Assembly: GCF_001651035.1 (NCBI RefSeq)
Contig: NZ_LXRG01000210.1
Coordinates: 1-64,000 of the forward strand
DNA length: 64,000 nt
Source: Halomonas sp. ALS9
GTDB lineage: Bacteria; Pseudomonadota; Gammaproteobacteria; Pseudomonadales; Halomonadaceae
Direction of reading: 5' to 3'
Below, one piece after another: positions 5,627 to 16,620 of this stretch. How positions within the stretch are numbered: the stretch's first letter is position 1; each line of letters begins with the position of its first letter. The notes under the pieces are model-generated. The model worked only from the letters and a program-made list of their open reading frames with translations. It had not been told where the DNA came from and did not search any database. Both the position numbers and the translations under genes were made by a program.

Positions 5627-7378
5627 ATGAATAATAGCAAGTTTCGCGATAATGCAGCTGAAACATTGGATGGCGTCACGACTAGAGGTGTTAGCAACTT
5701 AGCGGATAGTATTAGTTCTACAGAAGTTACTACGTCTACTGGTACTCAAACAGTTCTTGAAGCGTTAGATGCCCGGTGGAATGTGCTAGTTAAAGGAGGT
5801 AAATCCCCCCGCCCACTTGATGAACAACTAGCTGAAGCTATGTACGTAGAAAACTTCGGTGCAGTGGGCGATAATGTTACTGACGATACTGCTAGCTTGC
5901 AACTTGCGTTAGATAGTGGCGAAGATGTATACCTTTCTTCCGGAAAAACGTATCTTATTTCTGACACCCTGAGCATGACAACACCTAACCAGCGTTTCGG
6001 TGGCAATGGCATTATTAATTTTAAAATTGCCAATAACCAACCCTCTCGACCAGCTGTATACTTAGCCAAGGGTGCCGATAAAGCTATCTTATGTGTACGT
6101 GCAGTTAACCACAATGGTCAGAATCATGGCCCCATTAACGACCGTGGTGGACACCTAATTTGGGCTTCTGCTATCTTTTTGGAGGCTGATGAGTGCGAAG
6201 CTCGTAACGTTACGGTTCTTAACGGTGCGGATAATGGTATCGCAGTTTGCCGTATTGAAAATGATACTATTATCGCTAGCGCGCCGCGTATGGTACGTGT
6301 TACCGGTTGTCGCGGTTCTAACTGCGGCTGTGCAACTGGCTTGAAAGAGCTAATTGATGGTGTTCCAACGCCTCGTGGTCGCCTTGGCGCGGCGGTCGAT
6401 ATTGGTTCCGGCAATAACTGCATCGTTTCTGACTGCTTAGATGAAGGCTCTTATATTGGTTTTATTCTAGACTTAGGTGCTGGCGCCCAAGCAGTATTCA
6501 GTAATTGTATCGCGTATGCTACTAAGCGTGATTATGACTGGGCCGGTACAACTGAGTCAGGTACTGGTTTTTACATTGGAGGATCAGATAGTCATATCGT
6601 CAATTGCCAGGCTTTCTTCTGTGAGAATGATGGTTTTTGGTTCGATGCAATTGCTTCTTACACTTCCGGCACTAACTTGATGTCTTATGGCTGCAGGCGT
6701 CACGGTTACCGTATTGATAATGACTTTGCCACTTTCACATCCTGCGTTGCAAAAGCTAATAGTCAAGATCCTGAAGCTTTCGGAGTTGGCTATTTAATTG
6801 GTGGCCCGAGAAACAAGGCATTTGTTACATTTCTTGGTTGTATGGCTTTCCAGAATCACAAAGTAGGTTTTTACATTCCTTCGGGTGTAACTAACGCGAC
6901 ACCGACACTTATTGGTGGTCGTTATGAGGGCTTGATCGCTAACGTTCTTAATGATGGCACCAACTCTAAGGTTGGTTCGCTTATTTCCTACAATGGTAAT
7001 ATGGGTGCTGGCACTACTGAAGCAGAAGCTTCTGGTTTTCACGTAGCTGGCAAGAAAATGGCTGGTGACTTGGGTGATACTGGAAACGCTGGCCAATTTG
7101 CTATTAGCCCAGAGAGTTCCAACTCAAAACGTCTTTCTTTTGAGTATGACGACGCTGCCAATATGGCACGCATTCAAGCTGTAGAAGCAGGCATTTCACA
7201 TCGCATCTTACAGATCAATCCATACGGTGGTCATGTTACGGTCGGTAAAGGTACGTTTGATAATACTCTGGTTCTAAATAATCATTATCTATGGGTAGAC
7301 TCCAGCAGTCGATTACGTATTAGCTATGGGCCTCCGGCGTCAGATACTGCTGGCGCAGTAGTTGGCACGCAAGCCTAA
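5627..7378 (+). CDS. Phage tailspike / receptor-binding protein with beta-helix fold
   Basis: A 583-residue protein. The N-terminal part (about 1-75) resembles a virion-attachment region. Then comes the pectate-lyase-3-like opening VENFGAVGDNVTDDTASLQL, typical of tailspike depolymerases. Repeated Asn/Gly/Cys-rich short strands (about 90-440) fit a right-handed beta-helix. The C-terminal part (about 470-583) may be a trimerisation or binding domain. Such proteins bind or cleave host surface polysaccharide. Codon use favours A/T endings, unlike the flanking chromosomal genes, consistent with horizontal origin. AAGGAAAG precedes the ATG. Confidence 0.82.
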   Translation: MNNSKFRDNAAETLDGVTTRGVSNLADSISSTEVTTSTGTQTVLEALDARWNVLVKGGKSPRPLDEQLAEAMYVENFGAVGDNVTDDTASLQLALDSGEDVYLSSGKTYLISDTLSMTTPNQRFGGNGIINFKIANNQPSRPAVYLAKGADKAILCVRAVNHNGQNHGPINDRGGHLIWASAIFLEADECEARNVTVLNGADNGIAVCRIENDTIIASAPRMVRVTGCRGSNCGCATGLKELIDGVPTPRGRLGAAVDIGSGNNCIVSDCLDEGSYIGFILDLGAGAQAVFSNCIAYATKRDYDWAGTTESGTGFYIGGSDSHIVNCQAFFCENDGFWFDAIASYTSGTNLMSYGCRRHGYRIDNDFATFTSCVAKANSQDPEAFGVGYLIGGPRNKAFVTFLGCMAFQNHKVGFYIPSGVTNATPTLIGGRYEGLIANVLNDGTNSKVGSLISYNGNMGAGTTEAEASGFHVAGKKMAGDLGDTGNAGQFAISPESSNSKRLSFEYDDAANMARIQAVEAGISHRILQINPYGGHVTVGKGTFDNTLVLNNHYLWVDSSSRLRISYGPPASDTAGAVVGTQA

Positions 7379-7491
7379 ATAGGCTTCTAGTTAGTATTTT
7401 TAAAGTCACTGACTGGGAGTTAAAGATCCACACTATTAGGGTTTATAACCCTGCTAAATTAAGTCTATGTGCGATAAAATGATTATTGCTC

Positions 7492-7519
7492 GGATAGCTG
7501 ATAGTTTAATTAGCTATCC
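7492..7519 (+). terminator. Possible terminator after the tailspike gene
   Basis: Perfect eight-base arms GGATAGCT and AGCTATCC enclose a 12-base loop, 113 bases after the tailspike stop. Only two T follow, so termination is uncertain. Confidence 0.35.
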
Positions 7520-7718
7520 TTGTCGGCAGGGTTGTAAATTTATCTTTATAATTTCAGTTGGTAATTGCAGGAGGATTTTAAAATCTCTGAGTAGGAGTGG
7601 TTCTAATGTATTAGCTGAATAAAAGATTGTAGAGGATTTGATATTTAAAAAAGCTTTTGGTGATTAAAGTAGGGCGAGCTGAGTTGAGGTTCGGTACGTG
7701 AAAAATGCAAAATAAGAA

Positions 7719-7737
7719 TGCCGATAATTTATCGGCA
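7719..7737 (-). terminator. Hairpin after the DUF697/EcsC-like gene
   Basis: Arms TGCCGATA and TATCGGCA enclose a three-base loop. On the minus strand the hairpin follows the stop of the 7766-8320 gene and is followed by a T-rich stretch (TTCTTATTTT). Confidence 0.5.
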
Positions 7738-7765
7738 ATTCAACAAAAGTTTTAACCATTGATTA

Positions 7766-8320
7766 CTAAACGTCGTTTGTATAATCGCTGGCTACGTTGA
7801 GGGTGCCATTCTTAGTGAGTTTTGGGTCTGGTTCAATGACTACTTCGGTTTCCAGCCGGTTTTTTTCCAGTGTTGCCAAGGCAATCTGGTAGCAATCTTC
7901 AACATGGCTGTTACCCATGTACTTCATGGCTGTAAAGCTAATACCACCTGCTACAGCGCTACCGACAAAGGGAACGAACTTAGCAACACCTTTGGACGCT
8001 ACCTTGACGCCCATATTGCGTAGCAACATTACGATGAGTTTTTTGGTGATGTATTTCCCGGCCAATTTGCTTCCGGTATTTGAAATGGCGGTCATCACAA
8101 AGAGCTTTGATGGGGTATCCAGACCGTTGATTTGTTCTGGTGACAAGCCAAATTGTTCATTAATTTTGGGAATTAAACGCATCAATATGGCCACGTCTGA
8201 GCCAATATCCAACCCGGGGATCGGGATGATTGCGGTGCCCGCAGAAAGACTCGAACTCTTAGTGACCATTGAGTGACACGACTTTCTGATGGCGTCGAGT
8301 TCTTCTATTGATTCAATCAT
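7766..8320 (-). CDS. DUF697/EcsC-like small membrane-associated protein
   Basis: A 184-residue protein with hydrophobic, Gly-rich helices: SLSAGTAIIPIPGLDIGSDV near residue 24, and KFVPFVGSAVAGGISF near residue 117. The motif pattern (IPIPGLDIG, a long amphipathic region, then FVPFVGSxVxGGIS) resembles proteins annotated as DUF697 or EcsC-like, which associate with membranes and whose function is unclear. It has no GTPase domain of its own. It is a solitary gene at the edge of the prophage islet and could be islet cargo. The family call is tentative. Confidence 0.5.
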   Translation of the reverse strand: MIESIEELDAIRKSCHSMVTKSSSLSAGTAIIPIPGLDIGSDVAILMRLIPKINEQFGLSPEQINGLDTPSKLFVMTAISNTGSKLAGKYITKKLIVMLLRNMGVKVASKGVAKFVPFVGSAVAGGISFTAMKYMGNSHVEDCYQIALATLEKNRLETEVVIEPDPKLTKNGTLNVASDYTNDV

Positions 8321-8515
8321 GATGAGATCCTTTTCATTTAATGTTTGATTGATCCAGAGCGGACTATACCGCTTTCTGATTCACTTCCTTCTCTAGATAC
8401 TAGCATTACTGTTCGCTCTTCGACGTCATTCGAGAGCCGCCTGTAGTAAAGTCGTTGACGAAGATAAAAGTGTCAAACGGTATCTGGAAAGGTGCAACTG
8501 AAGCGGGAGGCTTGA

Positions 8516-10644
<2,129 letters not shown>

Positions 10645-10825
10645 AAGCTCTGAATGGTTGAGGGCGATCCGTTCGGGCAGCGTTAAAAATGCCAGCTTAG
10701 CGATAGCAAATACGAAGTCACGCTCTTCGTCAAATGGCAAACTGAAAAGGTCATACCTTCTCCGAAGGCAGCGGGCAGAAACGCCCCGTCGTCGCAACGA
10801 ATAGGGGCTTGAACTGTATTCCTGA

Positions 10826-11218
10826 TTACTCGGGCAGTCTGGCTATCACCTTGATTTCAAAATCGAACCCTGCCAGCCACGTCACGCCGACAGCAGTCCA
10901 GTTAGGGTAGGGTTTTTCCGGGAACGCGCGTGCCTTGGCTGCCATGACCGCGGCGAACTGGGCTTCGGGGTTGGTGTGGAAGGTCGTCACGTCGACGATA
11001 TCCGCGAAGCTTGCGCCAGCGGCTTCCATAACACTCTGCAAGTTGTCGAAAGCGAGCTGAACCTGGGCGTCGAAGTCCGGCTCGGGAGAGCCGTCTTCTC
11101 GGCTGCCGACCTGGCCCGACACGAACAGTAGATCGCCGGAGCGAACGGCAGCAGAATAAGCGTTCTGCTCATAAAGCGCTTGGCGGCCTTTCGGGAAAAC
11201 GACATCACGTTTTGCCAT
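10826..11218 (-). CDS. RidA family protein (cytosolic)
   Basis: A 130-residue RidA/YjgF/UK114 homotrimer subunit without signal peptide. The landmarks are LFVSGQVGSREDGS, FDNLQSVMEAAGASFADIVDVT and the C-terminal FDFEIKVIARLP. The Arg that imine-deaminating RidA uses near the C-terminus appears replaced (YPNWTAVGV), so it likely belongs to a non-archetypal Rid subgroup with another activity. The start at 11218 follows GGAG with good spacing; an ATG 12 bases earlier overlaps that ribosome site. It lies divergent to a LysR gene that may control it. Confidence 0.88.
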   Translation of the reverse strand: MAKRDVVFPKGRQALYEQNAYSAAVRSGDLLFVSGQVGSREDGSPEPDFDAQVQLAFDNLQSVMEAAGASFADIVDVTTFHTNPEAQFAAVMAAKARAFPEKPYPNWTAVGVTWLAGFDFEIKVIARLPE

Positions 11219-11315
11219 ATGTATCTCCATCAGTAAGTCAAAATTGACCTGTTAGTTATGATGAAGCCACTTTAAGCCTGCGTTCATGGTGGATAAACGG
11301 CGAATTCTGTTCAAC

Positions 11316-11338
11316 ATTGTTTGTATATTTCAAACAAT
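11316..11338. promoter_or_regulatory. LysR-type operator between ridA-like gene and lysR
   Basis: ATTGTTTG-TATATTT-CAAACAAT is a perfect eight-base inverted repeat with a seven-base centre. It lies 22 bases before the LysR start in the intergenic gap shared with the RidA-like gene. This has the dyad shape of an autoregulatory LysR recognition site. Confidence 0.6.
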
Positions 11339-11359
11339 CACGAGGTGCTTGGCACAGCC

Positions 11360-12298
11360 ATGGATCGTTTTAACGCAATGCAGGCCTTTGCACGGGTCGT
11401 GGAGACGGGCAGCTTTACCAAGGCCGCTGAGACACTTCACATGAGCAAGACCAGCGTGACGCAACTCGTGCAGCAGCTGGAGGCACGACTGCGTGTCACG
11501 CTGCTCAACCGAACCACCCGCAAGGTTAACGTCACGGCGGACGGTGTCGCTTACTACGAGCGCGTCATCAAGCTGCTGGCCGATATGGATGATGCCGAAA
11601 CCAGCTTGTCCAATGCCTCGGTATTACCCCGCGGTCGACTAAGAGTGGACGTACCCAGCCCTTTTGCACGCATGATCCTGATTCCCGCCTTGCCTGCGTT
11701 CCATGCTCAATATCCCGATATTCAAATCGATATGGGCGTGAGCGATCGCCTGGTGGATTTGATTGGTGAAAGCGTGGACTGTGTGGTGCGCGGCGGGGAA
11801 CTTACCGATTTGTCGTTGGTGGCACGCCGCATAGGAGACCTGAGTCTTGGTGTTTACGCCGCACCGAGCTATTTGGAAAAGGCGGGTGTACCTTCGCACC
11901 CGCAAGAGTTATCACTCCCGCCTCACTACATCGTTGGTTTCAGGTGGGCGCGCTCGGGCTTGGCCTTTCCCTTCGCCCTACACCGCAACGAGGAGCGTGT
12001 CAGCGTGCAGGGGCGCTATGTGATCTCGGTCGACGATGGAAACGCTGGGCTTGAAGCGGGCCTGGTGGGTCTCGGTGTATTATGCCTTCCAGACTACATG
12101 GCCAGGGAGCATTTATCGCGCGGCGAACTGGTGCGCTTGTTTGAGGATTGGCACCTCGATCCAATGCCGATGTACGTCGCGTTTCCACCGAATCGGCACG
12201 TCAGCGCCAAACTGCGCGTGTTTATCGATTGGGTCGTGGAGTTGATGGCGCAGCATGCGCCTATCGTTGATCGGCGGGGGCATCAACACCAACGTTGA
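11360..12298 (+). CDS. LysR family transcriptional regulator
   Basis: A 312-residue regulator. The N-terminal winged HTH (MDRFNAMQAFARVVETGSFT, MSKTSVTQLVQQLEARL, LLNRTTRKVNVT) spans residues 1-60, followed by a LysR substrate-binding domain (RGRLRVDVPSPFAR onwards). It belongs to the DNA-binding subgroup with the RTTRKV signature (DsdC/AaeR-like set). It is divergently transcribed from the RidA-like gene, with a dyad operator between them. The start at 11360 is the family start; a TTG 39 bases upstream lies within the operator. Confidence 0.9.
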   Translation: MDRFNAMQAFARVVETGSFTKAAETLHMSKTSVTQLVQQLEARLRVTLLNRTTRKVNVTADGVAYYERVIKLLADMDDAETSLSNASVLPRGRLRVDVPSPFARMILIPALPAFHAQYPDIQIDMGVSDRLVDLIGESVDCVVRGGELTDLSLVARRIGDLSLGVYAAPSYLEKAGVPSHPQELSLPPHYIVGFRWARSGLAFPFALHRNEERVSVQGRYVISVDDGNAGLEAGLVGLGVLCLPDYMAREHLSRGELVRLFEDWHLDPMPMYVAFPPNRHVSAKLRVFIDWVVELMAQHAPIVDRRGHQHQR

Positions 12299-12375
12299 CG
12301 TTTTATTTCGCGAAAAGGGCTGCTTCAGTTGTTTGCGAGCAATGGAATTGAAAAAAATGATGTGGATGGGTAGGT

Positions 12376-13158
12376 GTGAATATAACGATGAATAAAGCCG
12401 CGCTCTATCGGCAGTTGGCGCCGGAAGCACGTCAGCAGAATGGGCTTTCAATACTCAATCAAGTGATTGGTGTGCTTATTTTGTTGGCCTCTTTGACGGC
12501 TATTTTAGAAACTGAACCTACGCTTCGCGCAATCGCGCCATGGCTCTTTCCCACGCTCGAAACGATCTTCGTGGTGGTGTTCATTATTGAATATCTTCTG
12601 CGGCTTTATTCGATAGGGGAAGATCCTCGGTATCGTGGTTGGAGTGGCCGTCTTCGCTATATTTTTTCGTTTTGGGCGCTGATCGATTTAATTGCTATTT
12701 TGCCGTATTTCTTAGGTTTTATGGTTCATGACAACGCCTTTTTGGTAAGGCTGTTGCGCTTGCTGCGTATGTTACGGCTAGCCCGCCTGGGAAGGTTCAG
12801 CCAAGCATGGACGGAGTTGGCGGATGCGCTCCACTCGCGCTCTTATGAACTATGGTTAAGTGCAGGTGTGGCTGCGTTGTTGTTGCTGTTTTCATCCTGC
12901 TGCCTGTATGTCGTTGAAGCCTCCGCCCAGCCGGAAACTTTCGGTAGCGTACCCCGTGCGCTGTGGTGGAGTATCGCGACGCTTACCACGGTGGGCTATG
13001 GCGATGTGACGCCTATCACCGCGCTGGGCAAGTTTTTTGCGGGCCTAACCGCGGTAGCAGGTATTGGTATTATCGCCATGCCTACCGGTATTTTAGCGGC
13101 AGCGTTTAGCGATGCGTTTCAGAAGAAGCGCAACCCAACCGATGGCGAGCAGCCTTAA
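12376..13158 (+). CDS. Voltage-gated potassium channel-like ion transport protein
   Basis: A 260-residue six-transmembrane channel subunit. S1 begins near residue 28 (IGVLILLASLTAIL). The Arg-rich S4 voltage sensor is FLVRLLRLLRMLRLARLGRF (about 114-133). The pore helix and selectivity filter TTVGYGD come near residue 206, then S6 (FFAGLTAVAGIGIIAMPTGI). The filter is that of K+ channels. A GTG (12376) and an ATG (12388) are both possible starts. It is monocistronic and followed by a broken regulator gene. Confidence 0.9.
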   Translation: MNITMNKAALYRQLAPEARQQNGLSILNQVIGVLILLASLTAILETEPTLRAIAPWLFPTLETIFVVVFIIEYLLRLYSIGEDPRYRGWSGRLRYIFSFWALIDLIAILPYFLGFMVHDNAFLVRLLRLLRMLRLARLGRFSQAWTELADALHSRSYELWLSAGVAALLLLFSSCCLYVVEASAQPETFGSVPRALWWSIATLTTVGYGDVTPITALGKFFAGLTAVAGIGIIAMPTGILAAAFSDAFQKKRNPTDGEQP

Positions 13159-13230
13159 CAGATGAATATGTTAAGGTGCTTTCTCACTCGTTACTCCTTT
13201 GTTGTTTCTTTGAATAGTTGATCATTACCT

Positions 13231-13404
13231 GTGAGAACCGATAGCCGCCTCTCCCGTATGCTGCATGTGCTGCTGCATATTGCGCGAGAATCCCAGCCGA
13301 TTACCTCTGAACAGATTGGCGCCATGCTAGTCACCAACGCTGCCGCTGTGCGTCGCACCATGGCGGGGCTTGCTGCGCATCGAACGCTGATGTTTGGCAT
13401 TTAA
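13231..13404 (+). pseudogene. Truncated Rrf2 family regulator
   Basis: Fifty-seven codons from a GTG encode the N-terminal helix-turn-helix of an Rrf2 regulator: RTDSRLSRMLHVLLHIAR, then SEQIGAMLVTNAAAVRRTMA. The frame then meets a stop after MAGLAAHRTLMFGI. Intact Rrf2 proteins are about 130-160 residues and continue into the wing and dimer helix; no continuation was found in the bases before the next gene. It is probably a deletion remnant. A truncated DNA-binding peptide might still be made but would lack dimerisation. Confidence 0.75.
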
Positions 13405-13514
13405 CGCTCGAATTCAGGCGTTGATATGTCAGCACTCACTCCATTAGCGAAATTAGAACTATGCTTTAGTATGAGTGTCATACTTGCCAACTCTTAGGTG
13501 GTTGGAGAAGGCGC

Positions 13515-14252
13515 TTGCTGATCAAAAAGAAGAAAGCTCGATCTCATACTGAGGATCGTTGTCTGGCACTGGTGCTAGCAACAGCTGCCGGTATTCTCAA
13601 TGCCATGGCGTTGGGTGCCTTTGGGTTTCTGCCTTCCCATATGAGCGGCAATGCCTCACAGATATCAACCGAAGTGGCCAGTTCCGATACCTATGGCTTG
13701 CTGTTTCTGGCAGCTCTGCTTTTGGCATTCGTGTTCGGCAGTACGCTCGCACGCGTTGCTGTGGTCGTGGGGCAGAAACTCAGAACTATCTTTTGCCTGA
13801 TCCTCATGGCGGAAGGCGTGGCATTGACGGCGGTGTCGGTGTTTGAACTGCTGTTTTATTCGACACGCTTCAACGAGGAAGTGCTGATAGCACTGGGCTT
13901 CTTGATGGGAGTACACAACGCGACTTCAACGCAACTGTCGAACGGTCGGGTGAGATCGACTCACGTGACCGGCACTCTAACGGATGCTGGTATCGCGTTA
14001 GGCTCGTTCTTATCATCATTGGTGGCACGCGGTGAGGCGACCGACCGTCGCTCTTGCCGAAAGCAACTGTATACGCATTTGACGACGATTTTTTCATTTC
14101 TGATCGGATGTATCGTCGGATTAGTGCTGTTCAATTTGTTTGGTTTCAAGGCGATGCTGGCGCTGGGGGCTGTTTTGATCATCGTTCCTTTGAGCGCGAT
14201 TGTTATCACCGTGCGTACGGCAAGTAAGTGGATGGACGCCAGAAGAGCCTAG
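13515..14252 (+). CDS. YoaK/DUF1275 family membrane protein
   Basis: A 245-residue integral membrane protein of the DUF1275 family, with about six transmembrane segments. Family motifs are LNAMALGAFGFLPSHMSGN near residue 29 and the loop GVHNATSTQLSNGRVRSTHV near residue 134, followed by TGTLTDAGIALG. Transport is suspected for the family but no substrate is established. The best start is a TTG preceded by GGAG with seven-base spacing; no ATG fits the family N-terminus. The gene stands alone. Confidence 0.8.
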   Translation: MLIKKKKARSHTEDRCLALVLATAAGILNAMALGAFGFLPSHMSGNASQISTEVASSDTYGLLFLAALLLAFVFGSTLARVAVVVGQKLRTIFCLILMAEGVALTAVSVFELLFYSTRFNEEVLIALGFLMGVHNATSTQLSNGRVRSTHVTGTLTDAGIALGSFLSSLVARGEATDRRSCRKQLYTHLTTIFSFLIGCIVGLVLFNLFGFKAMLALGAVLIIVPLSAIVITVRTASKWMDARRA

Positions 14253-14357
14253 CGGGTAGTGACGTCCCTTCGCCGGTTGAATGGTTACGATTGACTAAAT
14301 TGGCGTGGCATTAGGCCTGCTATGTATCTGAGTGCTCTCCGCTAATCATCTGTGGCC

Positions 14358-15524
14358 TTAATGCTGGGCTTTTACCACAAGCGCCAATTGTACGAATGCC
14401 CCTAATGCGGCGATCGCCCCTGCACCTACCGCTAATGTCGAAACGGGCAGGTGAAAGGCAAGCAAAATGCCGCCACTCGCCGCGCCTATTGCACTGCCTA
14501 AATAGAGCGCCGATTCATTGAGCGCGACCGCCAAGTTGCCGTCGCCATGGGCTTGGCGCGTACGCACGAGTTCGTTGTTTTGTGGCACTTGCAGCGCCCA
14601 GCCAACGGCTCCCCAAAGCGCAATCGGCAGTAGCGTCAGCAGTGGATGAATAGATGCTGAAAGGGGAAGGGCGATCAGCGCTATACAGAGCAGCAGCATA
14701 ATCGCCAAGGTAATTACTGGGCCGTTAAATTTGTCGACCAATGGGCCAATCAGAAAGCTGCCTACGACACCGCCAATTCCCCACACCCACAAATAACCGG
14801 TGATCGACTCAACAGCGCCTGACTCGGCGGCCGCCATAAACGGGGCAATAAAGGTATACATGCCTAAGCTGGCAATGGCCGCCAATAGGGAAACTGCCAG
14901 AATGCCCATGGCATGAGGGCTTTTCAAAATCGCCAGTTTGCGGACAAGTGACAGCATGGGTGCGGGTGGAAGCGCAGGCAGTTTAAGCTGTAGCCCCGCA
15001 TAGGCAATGAAGCCGAGTACTGCGATAAGCCACATGGCTGACGCCCAACCTAAACGCTCGGCCAGCAATAGGCTGATCGGCACACCCAGTACCGTGCCAC
15101 TCGCCATGCCGCCCATAATGATCGCAATCGCTTTACCACGCTGTGCTTCGGGCGTGATGGCGGCTGCGGCGGCGATGCCCATGGCAAGATAAACCCCCGC
15201 GCCAATGCCTGCGATGGCGCGCCATATAGCGAGGGTGATAAAGCTGGTGGCCAGCGCGCTGGCGATGTTAGCCACGATAAAAACGGCTAACGCCACCAGT
15301 AAGCCCAAGCGTTGATGATGGCCGGGCAGGAGTGCTACGACGACGGGGGAGCCTAAGCCATAGGCCAACGTAAACGCCGTGACTAACTGGGCGGCCTTGG
15401 CTGAAGAGACACTAAAAGCGTCGCCAATAAGTGGAATAAGCCCAGCGGTCACATAAGAGGCCATCCCCAGTGCAAATGCCCCCAGGGCTATTAAATAAAC
15501 CGATAAACGAGACTGATCAGCCAT
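14358..15524 (-). CDS. MFS transporter (DHA1/AraJ-like)
   Basis: A 388-residue twelve-helix major facilitator. Helix 1 starts at LIALGAFALGMASYVTAGLI, and the region after helix 4 reads YLAMGIAAAAAITPEAQRGK, as in arabinose/drug exporters of the DHA1 group. The start at 15524 follows GGAG; earlier in-frame ATGs lack a ribosome site. It is divergent from an XRE regulator (140-base gap), a layout usual for exporters controlled by the adjacent regulator. The substrate is unknown; drug or sugar efflux is inferred. Confidence 0.85.
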   Translation of the reverse strand: MADQSRLSVYLIALGAFALGMASYVTAGLIPLIGDAFSVSSAKAAQLVTAFTLAYGLGSPVVVALLPGHHQRLGLLVALAVFIVANIASALATSFITLAIWRAIAGIGAGVYLAMGIAAAAAITPEAQRGKAIAIIMGGMASGTVLGVPISLLLAERLGWASAMWLIAVLGFIAYAGLQLKLPALPPAPMLSLVRKLAILKSPHAMGILAVSLLAAIASLGMYTFIAPFMAAAESGAVESITGYLWVWGIGGVVGSFLIGPLVDKFNGPVITLAIMLLLCIALIALPLSASIHPLLTLLPIALWGAVGWALQVPQNNELVRTRQAHGDGNLAVALNESALYLGSAIGAASGGILLAFHLPVSTLAVGAGAIAALGAFVQLALVVKAQH

Positions 15525-15664
15525 TACGCTCTCCATGTTAGATAAGGATCGAAAAATCACCGCTAGTTCTGCCAGCGAGAGGCTATTCTGGAGAGGCTTT
15601 TAAAGGGGTACAATTTAACTATTTATGCTATTACTAAAAGTGATAAGTTATTAAAGGTAATAAA

Positions 15665-16504
15665 ATGACTGCTGCCCGGACGCTAACTCGAACGCGGGAA
15701 GACTTGGCTGCATTTCTACGCAAGCATCGTGAGAAAATCGCGCCGGAAGAGGTGGGGCTGCCTCGTGGCCGCCGAAGGCGCACGCCAGGATTAAGGCGCG
15801 AAGAGGTTGCCGCGTTAGCGGGCGTGGGGCTGACCTGGTATACCTGGCTAGAACAGGGGCGGGATATAAGCGTATCGGCGACGTTTCTGGACAATTTATC
15901 CAAGACGCTCAAGCTGGATGCAGCTGAACGCCGCCATCTGTTCTTGCTTGCCCATCAGCGGCTACCCTCTGAGCTAGGTAAAACCTGGTGCAGCGTGCCG
16001 CCGCTGGTGCAAACATTGATGGACGACCTGCCCACACGGCCCGCCTATATCCTGAACCTACGCTGGGACGTGCTGGCCTGGAACGCGGCTGCCGATAAGC
16101 TGTTCAGCTTCTCTGCCCATGCACCTGAGCGCCGCAATATGCTGTGGTTGTTATTTACCGACCCTGCCATGCGCAAACTGCTATCGCCCTGGGAAGAGCA
16201 GGTTTGCCAGATGCTATCCAGTTTCCAGCGCGACTTTGCCCGTGCAACCGAAGATCCCGCTATCGATGAGCTGGTTGAAGAGTTAACCAAAGTGGCACCA
16301 GAGTTTAAGGCATGGTGGAAAAATCAGGAGGTCAACGCGCCCTGTCAGGGAGTGCGTCATCTTTATCTTGAAGCGCTCGGCGTTGTGGCGTTTGAACACA
16401 CGACGCTCACCGTTGATGAAGAGCGCCACCTGCGGCTGGTCTACTATGCCCATAAAGGCATCGATACCGAACAGCGGGTCTTTAATGAGTGGGTGGTGGA
16501 GTAA
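15665..16504 (+). CDS. XRE regulator with MmyB-like ligand-binding domain
   Basis: A 279-residue regulator. The N-terminal HTH (residues 5-85) includes the family signature RRRRTPGLRREEVAALAGVG and YTWLEQGRDI. The rest is an MmyB/MLTR-like PAS-type ligand-binding domain (PAYILNLRWDVLAWNAAADK, FTDPAMRKL). Proteins of this class often repress a divergent dehydrogenase or transporter gene; here the neighbour is the MFS exporter. AAGGT precedes the ATG. Confidence 0.9.
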   Translation: MTAARTLTRTREDLAAFLRKHREKIAPEEVGLPRGRRRRTPGLRREEVAALAGVGLTWYTWLEQGRDISVSATFLDNLSKTLKLDAAERRHLFLLAHQRLPSELGKTWCSVPPLVQTLMDDLPTRPAYILNLRWDVLAWNAAADKLFSFSAHAPERRNMLWLLFTDPAMRKLLSPWEEQVCQMLSSFQRDFARATEDPAIDELVEELTKVAPEFKAWWKNQEVNAPCQGVRHLYLEALGVVAFEHTTLTVDEERHLRLVYYAHKGIDTEQRVFNEWVVE

Positions 16505-16620
16505 GCAGTATTTGTTAAGAGTACGAGATGGGGGGGACGTCGGGTATCTACTCTCTGCAAAGGTGGCACAGATTGAAGCAGATGCGCCCTCGATAACCGA
16601 CTAAGCGAATGTGTTCACAA

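Larger units (their letters stand above)
7379..7765. other. AT-rich intergenic right end of prophage islet
   Basis: No gene is visible. It contains several short inverted repeats: AGGGTT/AACCCT (7438-7452), GGATAGCT/AGCTATCC (7492-7519) and TGCCGATA/TATCGGCA (7719-7737). The composition is clearly AT-richer than the chromosomal genes to the right. The islet boundary is likely here or just beyond the next gene. Confidence 0.5.

Noticed and set aside
10645..10797. Upstream extension of the ATPase gene by 51 codons
   Set aside because: Homologues start at the strand INAFAVSNYRSL; the extension has no ribosome site or known domain.
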